A stretch of DNA of 32,872 nucleotides from Rhodospirillales bacterium (GTDB lineage: Bacteria; Pseudomonadota; Alphaproteobacteria; Rhodospirillales; Casp-alpha2), in NCBI GenBank assembly GCA_021775105.1, contig JAJFIJ010000339.1, positions 1 to 32,872 of the forward strand. Direction: 5' to 3'. The notes under the pieces were generated by a model. It was not told the DNA's origin. It saw only the letters and a program-made list of their open reading frames with translations, and searched no databases. This document shows, in pieces, positions 26,023 to 32,872 of the stretch. Position 1 is the first letter of the stretch, and each line of letters starts with the position of its first letter. The translations under genes were made by a program, and so were the position numbers.

Positions 26023-26876
26023 TGCCGGACGCCTCTCAGCATATCGACAAGGGACGCACAGATTGCGACGGTGAAATTCGTTAAAGCGCGACCATGAAGT
26101 TCGAAACTCGGGAGGTGTCCCGTCATCTCTACGCCGACAATCTGCCGCCCCCGAAAATGATCGGCCAGACCTTGGGCGTCGCCTGGTCGGTCGCCCCCGA
26201 GCCCCCCGTAGTTGCCGGCGTCACCATATATTGGGGCAAGGATGTCAGCATCGACACTGAGGAAACATGGTCCCTTGTCCGACGAATGGCCGCCATCGTG
26301 CAAAACTGCCCCGCAATTCGGGAACCATTGAAGAGATTGTTCTCGCCCCTCCAGGACATGGACCAACCGGGAAGATGCCTCCGATCTCGGCACGACAAGA
26401 GGTCCGTCAGGGTCGGCGTCATCTCGGTCGCGGAAGCGAGACAATCGGATGACTTCTAATTCGCTCGAATCAACGGCGTCCGAAACCCCGGCAATAATTG
26501 CGGGCGTTAAACCATATCCACCACTCGCGATGAACGGCCGCGCGCCGGTTTTTACAATCTGGCCGACTTGTTCACGCAACACATCGCCAAGTCGGACCGG
26601 CTCTAACGGGTAGACATTCAAATCGCCGACATCGACAATATTGTCGGCGTCTATAGAGAGTGCACTACGGGTCCAAGCGTCGGAACTGCAATAACGAAGT
26701 TGCCTTGCGAAAAAACGGCCGCCTGGCTCACCACTCCCAAAGTGATCACAGAAGATACCGCAGCAGGCCACTTTATCTGATCCAAGATCTGCAAGGTCCC
26801 CAACCTCTGCACCGAAGAAGGTTGCCTGCGAACGGAGGACCCTTTCGGATTGCTGATTTGCCAGTTGCTCCTTCAT
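26019..26876 (-). CDS. Ureohydrolase-fold paralogue with partial metal motif (pseudoenzyme)
   Basis: This 285-residue protein is recognised mainly by layout and by SVDADILAPIYGD (207-219), which preserves the two Asp ligands of the final motif (Asp209, Asp211). The other blocks are lost: GGDH is GGYG (119-122) and DxHxD is replaced by LSRFRDRDD (145-153). It also keeps VDVGDLN (strand before the metal site) and a final GVEMTGHLPSFE. It is shorter than its neighbours. It starts directly on the stop codon of the previous gene (TAATG, shared base), with GGAGG 6 nt before. A full catalytic site cannot be formed by this chain alone, though its Asp pair might contribute across a subunit boundary. 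Assignment to the fold is fairly sure; the function is unknown. Confidence 0.75.
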   Translation of the reverse strand: MKEQLANQQSERVLRSQATFFGAEVGDLADLGSDKVACCGIFCDHFGSGEPGGRFFARQLRYCSSDAWTRSALSIDADNIVDVGDLNVYPLEPVRLGDVLREQVGQIVKTGARPFIASGGYGLTPAIIAGVSDAVDSSELEVIRLSRFRDRDDADPDGPLVVPRSEASSRLVHVLEGREQSLQWFPNCGAVLHDGGHSSDKGPCFLSVDADILAPIYGDAGNYGGLGGDRPGDAQGLADHFRGRQIVGVEMTGHLPSFELHGRALTNFTVAICASLVDMLRGVRQ

Positions 26877-27763
26877 TATGCCTCCGACAAAACCAATCGA
26901 GGAGAAAGCACACGGAGCAATGCCTCTGCCGCTACAAACTCCGACAGTCCTCGCTTATCGAAGCTGGGCGCAACGTTTGTCACGACGCAACCAACGACGC
27001 GGGTCTCCTGAGCAACACCGTCAAGAATGGCTAACAGTTGTTCGGGACTCAGCCCACCAATATTCAAATCCGGTGTTCCCGCAGCGTGGCCAGAATCTAC
27101 AACCGCAGCATCAATGTGCCAGAAAACCAATTCCTGATTTTGAAGAAACGCGCTGAGGGACTGCACTGCAGTCTCGACACCATCTTCGTAGACTTGCCCC
27201 GCGCATATAACCGGCGCATTAGCGGCAGTCGCGTCATCCCACAGCTCTTGCGGGATCAGGCCGTTGGTTCCAACGAAGCAAGTATTCACGCCTTGGGCAT
27301 GATCACCCGGCAACATCTTCGGTGACAAATGCACGCAAGCAATTTCAGCATCGAGACTGGCCACTGACTCTAAGCAAGACGAGACCAAATCACGAGAGCC
27401 ACCGAGTACAATTGGTACCGCGCTCGATGACTCGATCAGTTCAAATACGCTCTTCATGGCGTCAACGCTGATCGGCGTGACCAGATCGCCTATATCTAAG
27501 AGCGGCGTCGCAGGGTTTAATTTGAACGCAGTTCCAGAGTCCTCATCCTCAATCGCACCGCTCGAAGAATCGTGAAACACGCTGAGTACATCGTCTAACG
27601 CCAATCTAAGTGCATTCGGCCCCAGCGCGGTGCTACTTCTGTGTCCCGGTGCCGGATCGATCGGTGCTCCGATGATCGTGATTGCGCCATCAGAAACTTC
27701 TTCAGGCGTAGCCCCTTGGCGCACGGCAGTAGGTTGTACACTAGCATTCATCGAACTCATCAT
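26876..27763 (-). CDS. Ureohydrolase-fold paralogue lacking metal ligands, first gene of the operon
   Basis: The protein (295 residues from the first of two adjacent ATGs) aligns by motif with the active member: ITIIGAPIDPAPGHRSSTALGPNALR in pieces matches the N-terminal strand and GARLGPEALR; LLDIGDL follows; GGDH becomes GGSRD (121-125), DxHxD becomes HLSPKMLPGD, and the last motif HIDAAVVDSGHAAGT keeps Asp218 and Asp223 but has Ala220 for the second metal Asp. The TNVAPSFDKRGLSEF segment matches AEVAPTLDPSGRTEA of the active protein. It is the promoter-proximal gene, starting 17 nt after a perfect palindrome that probably binds the IclR regulator. It is likely non-catalytic but highly produced as first gene. 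Confidence 0.8.
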   Translation of the reverse strand: MMSSMNASVQPTAVRQGATPEEVSDGAITIIGAPIDPAPGHRSSTALGPNALRLALDDVLSVFHDSSSGAIEDEDSGTAFKLNPATPLLDIGDLVTPISVDAMKSVFELIESSSAVPIVLGGSRDLVSSCLESVASLDAEIACVHLSPKMLPGDHAQGVNTCFVGTNGLIPQELWDDATAANAPVICAGQVYEDGVETAVQSLSAFLQNQELVFWHIDAAVVDSGHAAGTPDLNIGGLSPEQLLAILDGVAQETRVVGCVVTNVAPSFDKRGLSEFVAAEALLRVLSPRLVLSEA

Positions 27764-27779
27764 GCATATTCCAGTCTGG

Positions 27780-27800
27780 TATCGAAACGTCGTTTCGATA
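27780..27800. promoter_or_regulatory. Probable IclR operator: perfect 10-1-10 palindrome
   Basis: TATCGAAACG (27780-27789) and its exact reverse complement CGTTTCGATA (27791-27800) flank a single T. The palindrome lies between the divergent starts of the IclR gene (27835) and the first ureohydrolase paralogue (27763). GAAAC-N3-GTTTC spacing fits typical IclR-family operators. The same motif recurs at the importer promoter (32544-32564, 16 of 21 positions identical). Binding by the adjacent regulator is inferred. Confidence 0.75.
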
Positions 27801-27834
27801 AAATGGCGGGATCACTGTTGAGGAGGAGCGAACT

Positions 27835-28569
27835 TTGGCCGAAGAAACGAAACGCAAGCCGCGCAAAAATCGTGCAAATGATGGATTTTCCGGCGTTGAT
27901 GCCGTCGAGCGTGCATTCAAGCTCCTCGACGCATTTAACAGCGGCGACTCCGCGCTCGCGCTCAAGGAACTCTCTCAAAGAAGCGGTCTGACCAAGACCA
28001 CGATTCTCAGGCTCGCTGTCTCGCTCGAGAAATTTGGCTACATGGCAAAAGATGCCGAAGGTCTTTACCACCTTGGCCCGATGCTGTGGCGCCTCGGTTC
28101 GCTGTTTCGACAGAACCTTGATCTCGAACGGATCATCAAACCGGTTCTGGAGGATCTTGTCGCGAAGACCGAAGAGAGTGCGTCTTTCTACATTCCACGA
28201 GGTGATTACGGAATTTGTCTTTATCGCGTCAACTCGAAGAGGCTTGCGCGCGATCACGTCGAAGCTGGAGACATTATTCCGATGGGACTTGGGTCGTCTG
28301 GTCAGGTCCTCAGGGCATTCAGTGGTGCGCGCGGCGCGCTTCCCTCGAAGATTCGCGAAGAGCGAACCTACCTGAGTATGGGAGAACGTGACCCGGATGT
28401 CGCCGGCATTGCCGCGGCGATCATCGGTCCGGGCGGTGAGGTCATTGGCTCTCTCAGCGTGTCTGGCCTCTTGACCCGCTTTGATGAAGAGAGGGTTGAA
28501 ATTTACAGGAACCTGGTACTCGAAGCGGCAAGAAAAATCGAATATCGATTGGGCAATGACGGCTCTTGA
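27835..28569 (+). CDS. IclR-family transcriptional regulator
   Basis: This 244-residue regulator has an N-terminal winged HTH (about 20-80; AVERAFKLLDAFN, LALKELSQRSGLTKTTILRL, YHLGPMLWRLG) and a C-terminal GAF-like effector domain (about 95-240). The start is TTG, supported by AGGAGGAG six bases upstream; no ATG fits the domain start. It is divergent from the ureohydrolase operon and convergent with the importer's last permease gene, 5 nt away. IclR proteins usually repress neighbouring catabolic genes until a pathway metabolite binds. The paired operators suggest it controls both the hydrolase operon and the importer, and itself. Confidence 0.92.
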   Translation: MAEETKRKPRKNRANDGFSGVDAVERAFKLLDAFNSGDSALALKELSQRSGLTKTTILRLAVSLEKFGYMAKDAEGLYHLGPMLWRLGSLFRQNLDLERIIKPVLEDLVAKTEESASFYIPRGDYGICLYRVNSKRLARDHVEAGDIIPMGLGSSGQVLRAFSGARGALPSKIREERTYLSMGERDPDVAGIAAAIIGPGGEVIGSLSVSGLLTRFDEERVEIYRNLVLEAARKIEYRLGNDGS

Positions 28570-28574
28570 CCTGA

Positions 28575-29381
28575 TCATGTGGCGCCGTCCTTCTTGCTGC
28601 GGCCAATCAACTGAACGCCGATGAGCGCCGCGATTGACACGACAATCAGGCAGGTGGAAATCGCGGCAATGGTCGGATCAAGCTGATCGCGCAGGGAATT
28701 GAACATGCGGCGGGTAATTGTGGCATTGTCGCCACCCGAGACCATCATCGAAATCACCACCTCGTCCAGCGACGTGATGAAGGCCAGAAAGGCCCCCGTC
28801 TGGATCGAGAATTTGACTTGCGGAACTGTCACCGTCCACAACGCATAAGCCCGTGATGCCCCAAGGCTACGCGCAGCCCGTTCCTGATCGAAATCATAGT
28901 TCTGCAAGCCCGACATCACGGTCACGATCACAAAGGGCAACGCCAGCGCGGTATGGGCGATCACAACCCCGGTAAGCGTGTAATTGAGCCCCAGTTTGGC
29001 ATAAAGACTGAACACGCCGACGGCGATCAGGATCACCGGTACAACAATGGGCATGATCACGAGGATCTGCGCCGTGTTCCTGATCCGCGGAGTGGAACAA
29101 TGCAGGCCATACGCACAAAGTGAGCCTAAAGGTGTCGCGATCGCCGTGGTCATCACCGCCGCAATCAGGGAGGTCTGCGTGGCGCTCATCCATTCTGGAG
29201 ACGTGAAATAGGCCGTGTACCAGCGAAACGAGAACGACGTTGGCGGAAATTCCAGAAATGAGGCCCCAGAAAACGACATCGGGATCACGATAAGCGTGGG
29301 CAGGATCAAAAAAAATAGCACCGTGATGCCAACCACAGTTAGCCATAGGCCGTCAATTTTGCGTTGTCCTATTTGTTCCAT
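28575..29381 (-). CDS. Polyamine-type ABC transporter permease (PotC-like)
   Basis: This 268-residue inner-membrane permease is the last gene of the importer operon. Six predicted helices start with GLWLTVVGITVLFFLILPTL. The periplasmic loop FPPTSFSFRWYTAYFTSPEW and the EAA loop AARSLGASRAYALWTVTVPQV are typical of PotC/PotI permeases. The ATG at 29381 was chosen over one at 29426 because GAGGAA stands just before it and the longer form would overlap the preceding gene. It follows the PotB-like permease stop by 10 nt. The transported solute is presumably a cationic compound that feeds the ureohydrolase pathway; the family also transports opines and amino acids, so this is not certain. Confidence 0.9.
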   Translation of the reverse strand: MEQIGQRKIDGLWLTVVGITVLFFLILPTLIVIPMSFSGASFLEFPPTSFSFRWYTAYFTSPEWMSATQTSLIAAVMTTAIATPLGSLCAYGLHCSTPRIRNTAQILVIMPIVVPVILIAVGVFSLYAKLGLNYTLTGVVIAHTALALPFVIVTVMSGLQNYDFDQERAARSLGASRAYALWTVTVPQVKFSIQTGAFLAFITSLDEVVISMMVSGGDNATITRRMFNSLRDQLDPTIAAISTCLIVVSIAALIGVQLIGRSKKDGAT

Positions 29382-29391
29382 CTTAGATTCC

Positions 29392-30294
29392 TCAGCGCAT
29401 GAATAGTTTGTCGAGACCAAAGACACGGTTCATCAGCCAGATCATCACCAGTGCCAGCAGCAGCAGGACAACGCCCAAGGCCGATGCAGCGCCCCAATTG
29501 GAATAAACGGTGATGGTGCTTTCGATCCGTTGCGCCAGCATCTGTACCCGGCCACCACCCAGCAAAGCAGGTGTGACGAAAAAGCCCAGAGACAGGATAA
29601 GAACCAGCACGATCCCGGCAAAAAGACCCGGCAGCGACATTGGAAAAAACACCCGCCAGAATGCTTCGCGTGGGCTGGAGCCAAGACCTACCGCCGCACG
29701 CACCAGATCTGTGTCCACGCTGCGCATAGTCGCATAAAGCGGTAAAACCAGAAACGGCAGCATGATATGTACCATGCCAATGATCGATCCCGTCAAATTG
29801 TGCGCCAGTTGCAGCGGCTCGTCGATAATGCCCATCGACATCATTGATTCATTGATGATCCCGTTGCGCTGCAAAAGTACCAGCCAAGCGTAAGTACGCA
29901 CCAGAACGGAAGTCCAGAACGGCACAAGCACGAAAACCATTAGAATGGCAGCATTCCTGTCCGACATCCGGGTCAGCCAGTAGCACAGCGGATAGCCCAG
30001 AAGGACGCAGATCACTGTTACAGCAATGCTGATCTGAAAAGTCACCACAAAGGTTCGCAGATACAGCTTACTATTGAAGATACGCGCGTAGTTTTCCGAG
30101 CTCAACTCACCCGCAGCATTGAAGAAGGATAGCGATGATAGCCAGAGAACCGGTAGAAAGACTACAATGAGAATAACGATAACTGCGGGCATTGAAAGTC
30201 CCAGAAAAGTGCGGCTTTCACGGCGCTCTTCGGATTTGAGCGTGCTTGCGTTCTGAAGCGCCTCAGCACCCTCATAGGCTTCGGCGACGCTCAC
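29392..30294 (-). CDS. Polyamine-type ABC transporter permease (PotB-like)
   Basis: This 300-residue permease has a charged N-terminal tail, then a helix (about 31-52: SMPAVIVILIVVFLPVLWLS) and five further membrane segments. The EAA loop is AAVGLGSSPREAFWRVFFPMSLPG. It begins with GTG overlapping the stop of the ATPase gene as GTGA, so translation is coupled. PotB and PotC proteins form the heterodimeric channel. The long hydrophilic N-terminus of about 30 residues is longer than some family members but not unusual. Confidence 0.9.
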   Translation of the reverse strand: MSVAEAYEGAEALQNASTLKSEERRESRTFLGLSMPAVIVILIVVFLPVLWLSSLSFFNAAGELSSENYARIFNSKLYLRTFVVTFQISIAVTVICVLLGYPLCYWLTRMSDRNAAILMVFVLVPFWTSVLVRTYAWLVLLQRNGIINESMMSMGIIDEPLQLAHNLTGSIIGMVHIMLPFLVLPLYATMRSVDTDLVRAAVGLGSSPREAFWRVFFPMSLPGLFAGIVLVLILSLGFFVTPALLGGGRVQMLAQRIESTITVYSNWGAASALGVVLLLLALVMIWLMNRVFGLDKLFMR

Positions 30295-31379
30295 GATATA
30301 TGCTCCGGTACGATGATCGTGTCTTCGGGATGCAGGGCAAGGCCAATTTGCTCCCCCTTCGACGGCAGACCTGTCTGGCCAGCGCGATTGGCAGGGACGC
30401 GCACATTAATCTCGCCTGCGCTGTCGTGCTGAACGATGACCAGCACGCTGTCACCTTGATAAATGATGTCGTTGACCCGGCCGGATAAGTCATTGGCAGT
30501 TTCAGGCACAGCACCCGAGGTGACCTCCAGCAATTCGGGCCGGATCACCAAGCGATGGCCACCACTCCCCTGGGCAATCGGCAAATCAGATTTCAGCACC
30601 CGCTCGCCAAGTTGCGCCCTGTCGTTGGCCACCGTCACCGGCAAGGAAATTGATTCCCCGATGAAGTCCGCCACAAAGAAACTGTGAGGCTGACGATAAA
30701 GCCGCTCAGGTGTCTCGACCTGCTCAATCCGCCCATGATTGACCACCGCAATCCGGTCGGACATCGTCAGGGCTTCGCGCTGATCATGGGTCACATATAC
30801 AACGGTTGCATCCAATTTTTGATGGAGGGCCTTCAATTCAATCTGCATATGTTCGCGCAGCTTTTTGTCGAGCGCGGACAGGGGCTCATCCATCAGGATA
30901 ATCTGCGGCTCGAATACCATCGCTCTGGCAAGGGCCACACGCTGTCTTTGGCCGCCAGATAATTGTGTAATGCGCCGATCCCCATAGCCGCCAAGCTGTA
31001 CGGTATCCAGCGCACGCTCGGCGCGGGTCTTTTGATCGCTTTTGGAAATCCCACGGACTTTCAGTGGATAGGCCACGTTTTCAGCCACCGTCATGAATGG
31101 AAACAAAGCATAGCTTTGAAAAACCATGCCAAGCCCGCGTTTGTGCGGCGGCGTTGCAATCATTTCCTGATCGCCAAACCGAATAGACCCGCTATCAGGC
31201 CGTGTAAAGCCTGCAAGGGCCATCAGCAGCGTCGTCTTTCCCGAGCCCGATGGCCCAAGCAGCGTCAGGAATTCGCCTGCAGCAATATTCAGCGACACAT
31301 CATCCAGCGCTTTGACCGATCCGTAGGCCTTGCACAGGCTGGATATTTCGATGGGAAGGGATTGGGCAGTAGACGACAT
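30291..31379 (-). CDS. Polyamine-type ABC transporter ATP-binding protein (PotA-like)
   Basis: This 362-residue ATPase energises the importer. It has Walker A GPSGSGKTT (42-50), Q-loop FQSYALFP, signature LSGGQRQRVALARA, Walker B IILMDEPLSALD and the H-loop VTHDQ. The C-terminal third (about 240-362) is a TOBE domain, as in PotA/FbpC/MalK-type ATPases, which can sense transport state. TAGGAGCC precedes the ATG. The gene is second in the operon, 58 nt after the binding-protein gene and separated from it by a hairpin, and overlaps the next permease gene. Confidence 0.94.
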   Translation of the reverse strand: MSSTAQSLPIEISSLCKAYGSVKALDDVSLNIAAGEFLTLLGPSGSGKTTLLMALAGFTRPDSGSIRFGDQEMIATPPHKRGLGMVFQSYALFPFMTVAENVAYPLKVRGISKSDQKTRAERALDTVQLGGYGDRRITQLSGGQRQRVALARAMVFEPQIILMDEPLSALDKKLREHMQIELKALHQKLDATVVYVTHDQREALTMSDRIAVVNHGRIEQVETPERLYRQPHSFFVADFIGESISLPVTVANDRAQLGERVLKSDLPIAQGSGGHRLVIRPELLEVTSGAVPETANDLSGRVNDIIYQGDSVLVIVQHDSAGEINVRVPANRAGQTGLPSKGEQIGLALHPEDTIIVPEHIS

Positions 31380-31402
31380 AGGGGCTCCTAACCTGTCAGA
31401 AA

Positions 31403-31431
31403 TGGGCGCAGTACAAAATGCACTGCGCCCA
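31403..31431 (-). terminator. Intercistronic hairpin after the binding-protein gene
   Basis: TGGGCGCAGT (31403-31412) and its reverse complement ACTGCGCCCA (31422-31431) form a perfect 10-bp stem with a 9-nt loop, 6 nt after the binding-protein stop and 23 nt before the ATPase start. No T run follows on the transcribed strand. Partial termination or 3'-end protection would keep binding protein in excess over the ATPase and permeases, as for the other importer (4385-4407). Confidence 0.6.
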
Positions 31432-31437
31432 AGTGGA

Positions 31438-32508
31438 TTACTGCTGGATCAGTGTGTCAAACTGTTCAGTCAATTCACCCAACTGGCCGATGTAAAAGTT
31501 CGGGTCGACCAGAAGTTGCTTGCCGTAGTTTTGTGGATGCGTGTTGATCTTGACGGCTTCCGCTTTTGACAGGATGCCGGTATCGAATGCGCCTGCGTTC
31601 ACCGGGCCAAGCGGCATGGTCTTCGCCAGACGAGCCTGGGCCTTGGCAGATAGAATCTCGTTGATCAGCTTCATTGCGTTGGCCTTGTTCGGTGCACCTT
31701 TGGGAACAAGCAAGCAATCGATATCCATCGTGCCGCCATCGAACGTGTAGGAGACATCTTTGCCGGAACCGAGCACGCTCTCAACACGGTTATGCCCCAT
31801 GTGGATCATATCAACCTCGCCGTCTCGCAGAAGCTGAGCGGACTGCGAGCCCCCGCGGTACCATACAGTTACGTGAGGAGCGATCTTGGCCAGTTTGCTC
31901 CAGGCGCGTTTTTGTCCTTCATCGGTAGCCAGTACTTTGTAGACATCACGCAATGGCACACCATCGGCCATGAGTGCAGCTTCCAGATTGTAGTTCACCT
32001 TGCCGTGCATGGAACGTTTGCCAGGGAACTTCTCAAGATCGAAAAAGTCAGCCCAGCTCTTGGGTCCATTGTCGCCAAACTTGTCCTTTTGATAGGCGAT
32101 CACCTTGGTGAAGTTGATAAAGCCGATGTAGTTTTTATGGATCAACTCCTTGGGGATACCCGTTGTGTCGACAATCGAATAATCGATTGGCTCAAGGCTG
32201 CCCTCTCGGCTGAGAGTTTCACACGAGGGCAAGTCCTGCTCAGTCACATCCCATGCGACGGCCCCCGCCGTGATCTGCGCGCGTACATCCTGAATACCGT
32301 TTGTCGTATCTTCCTTGACCTTAATGCCCAATGCCTTCGAAGCCGGCGCGAGCATCGATGACCGAAGAGCATCCTGGAATGATCCACCCCAAGACGCGAA
32401 TACAACCTCATCGCTGGCTTGCGCCGAGAGGCTCGCACCAGTCGAGAGGATCACGGAAGTGACAACCGCACAAAACGATCGCCGCGAAGTAACGTTTAAT
32501 AAACTCAT
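31438..32508 (-). CDS. Polyamine-type ABC transporter substrate-binding protein (PotD-like)
   Basis: This 356-residue periplasmic receptor is the first gene of the importer operon. The N-terminus SRRSFCAVVTSVILSTGASLSAQA is a signal sequence (twin-arginine-like RR, cleavage likely after AQA), and the mature chain starts DEVVFASWGGSFQDALR, a typical start of PotD/extracellular family 1-like receptors. YRGGSQSAQLLRDGEVDM, the sugar/polyamine-binding hinge GGTMDIDCLLVPKGAPNK, and MKLINEILS near the C-terminus fit. An AGGAGG ribosome site is present. The promoter lies just upstream with an IclR-like operator. Acidic residues around the cleft suggest a cationic ligand, but ligand prediction is only inference. 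Confidence 0.9.
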   Translation of the reverse strand: MSLLNVTSRRSFCAVVTSVILSTGASLSAQASDEVVFASWGGSFQDALRSSMLAPASKALGIKVKEDTTNGIQDVRAQITAGAVAWDVTEQDLPSCETLSREGSLEPIDYSIVDTTGIPKELIHKNYIGFINFTKVIAYQKDKFGDNGPKSWADFFDLEKFPGKRSMHGKVNYNLEAALMADGVPLRDVYKVLATDEGQKRAWSKLAKIAPHVTVWYRGGSQSAQLLRDGEVDMIHMGHNRVESVLGSGKDVSYTFDGGTMDIDCLLVPKGAPNKANAMKLINEILSAKAQARLAKTMPLGPVNAGAFDTGILSKAEAVKINTHPQNYGKQLLVDPNFYIGQLGELTEQFDTLIQQ

Positions 32509-32535
32509 GAAAGCCTCCTAATTGAATATTTTTAT

Positions 32536-32589
32536 GTTTCGATGATCGAAACGGTATTTCGAAAATACATATTTTGTTGATTGAGTCAA
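32536..32589 (-). promoter_or_regulatory. Importer promoter with overlapping IclR-like operator
   Basis: On the minus strand a -35 box TTGACT (32584-32589) and -10 box TATTTT (32562-32567) are 16 nt apart. The segment 32544-32564 resembles the IclR palindrome at 27780-27800 at 16 of 21 positions (ATCGAAACG kept; second half TTTCGA kept). A perfect 8-1-8 palindrome GTTTCGAT/ATCGAAAC (32536-32552) and a 6-3-6 palindrome GTATTT/AAATAC (32554-32568) overlap it. The sites cover the -10 and start region, so binding should repress. Box assignment is by eye. Confidence 0.6.
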
Positions 32590-32872
32590 GTCGATTGACT
32601 TCGAGACCTCAACGGACTGGATTTGTTCTCGTGAGAAATTTTAAGATGTTCTCTCGATTCAGGCGGCATCTCTGTGCCTCCAGACCCTAGAAACGGCCCG
32701 GAATAGTAGCTCAAAACTAGCGAGTTCCGTTACTGTTAAGGGTTGTCGGACATCTGCCGTATCTCGGTGCTGGCCCTGGGCACGGTTCGGCAGGTGTCGG
32801 ACAAGCCTCAGGGGAGGAAACTGCGGGCAGTTCAGGCTCGGTATTTCGGCAAGCATGGCCTATGGTGTTTTG
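32590..32872. other. Non-coding end of window, with an imperfect long inverted repeat
   Basis: No supported gene is visible. GGTTGTCGGACATCTGCCG (32741-32759) and CGGCAGGTGTCGGACAAGCC (32788-32807) form an inverted repeat with few mismatches and a 28-nt loop that itself contains GTGC/GCAC. It could be a terminator of a gene beyond the window, or part of a repeated element. A short minus-strand reading frame (32659-32856) overlaps it but has no ribosome site or family features. Confidence 0.35.

Noticed and set aside
1-32872. CRISPR array, rRNA or complete tRNA
   Set aside because: No regularly spaced repeats, rRNA-like conserved stretches or full cloverleaf were seen; the only tRNA sequence is the truncated fragment at 15100-15144.

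Overview
The window looks like an alphaproteobacterial chromosome, probably a marine or soil heterotroph of Rhodospirillales or Rhodobacterales type. The reasons are protein style, dense operons with 4-nt overlaps, the pairing of a corrinoid-type methyltransferase homologue with a dimethylglycine-dehydrogenase-like enzyme, and abundant ABC uptake systems. The genus cannot be named from the sequence alone. It falls into three regions.

Region A (1-14794) is an amine or betaine uptake and demethylation locus. A hydantoinase A-type gene runs off the left edge and is divergent from an FAD-dependent amino acid oxidoreductase. A peptide-type (family 5) ABC importer follows: Tat-type binding protein, two permeases and a fused double ATPase. 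A LysR regulator then stands divergent from a two-gene operon encoding an MttB-superfamily methyltransferase without pyrrolysine and an 804-residue FAD/GcvT-type methylamine dehydrogenase. Together they suggest import and stepwise N-demethylation of a quaternary or N-methylated amine, with methyl groups entering the one-carbon pool. An RhlE-type DEAD-box helicase closes the region.

Region B (15100-19208 or beyond) is an integrative element. It begins at a 45-bp fragment of a tRNA-Lys(CUU) gene, from the anticodon loop to CCA, which is the usual attachment scar of a tyrosine recombinase. The integrase, an excisionase-like HTH protein, a prim-pol protein and a VapE-type helicase follow. About 250 bp between integrase and HTH gene is full of nested inverted repeats and may be an unrecognised structured RNA or a replication origin. 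No complete tRNA-Lys is present, so the right end is not visible and the genes to the right may be cargo.

Region C (19764-32508) is a catabolic locus built around four consecutive ureohydrolase-fold (arginase/agmatinase) paralogues. Only one keeps all six metal ligands; the other three have lost most of them but remain intact genes joined by overlapping start and stop codons. The same minus-strand operon continues with a protein of unknown function, an aldehyde dehydrogenase, a CaiB/BaiF CoA-transferase and a citryl-CoA lyase-like protein. An IclR regulator is divergent, and beyond it lies a polyamine-type ABC importer (binding protein, ATPase, two permeases). A perfect 10-1-10 palindrome upstream of the ureohydrolase operon recurs in imperfect form over the predicted importer promoter, which suggests one IclR regulon. 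The working model is that a guanidino or polyamine-like cation is imported, hydrolysed by a heteromeric ureohydrolase, oxidised, activated with CoA and cleaved. This four-paralogue operon is the most unusual thing in the window.
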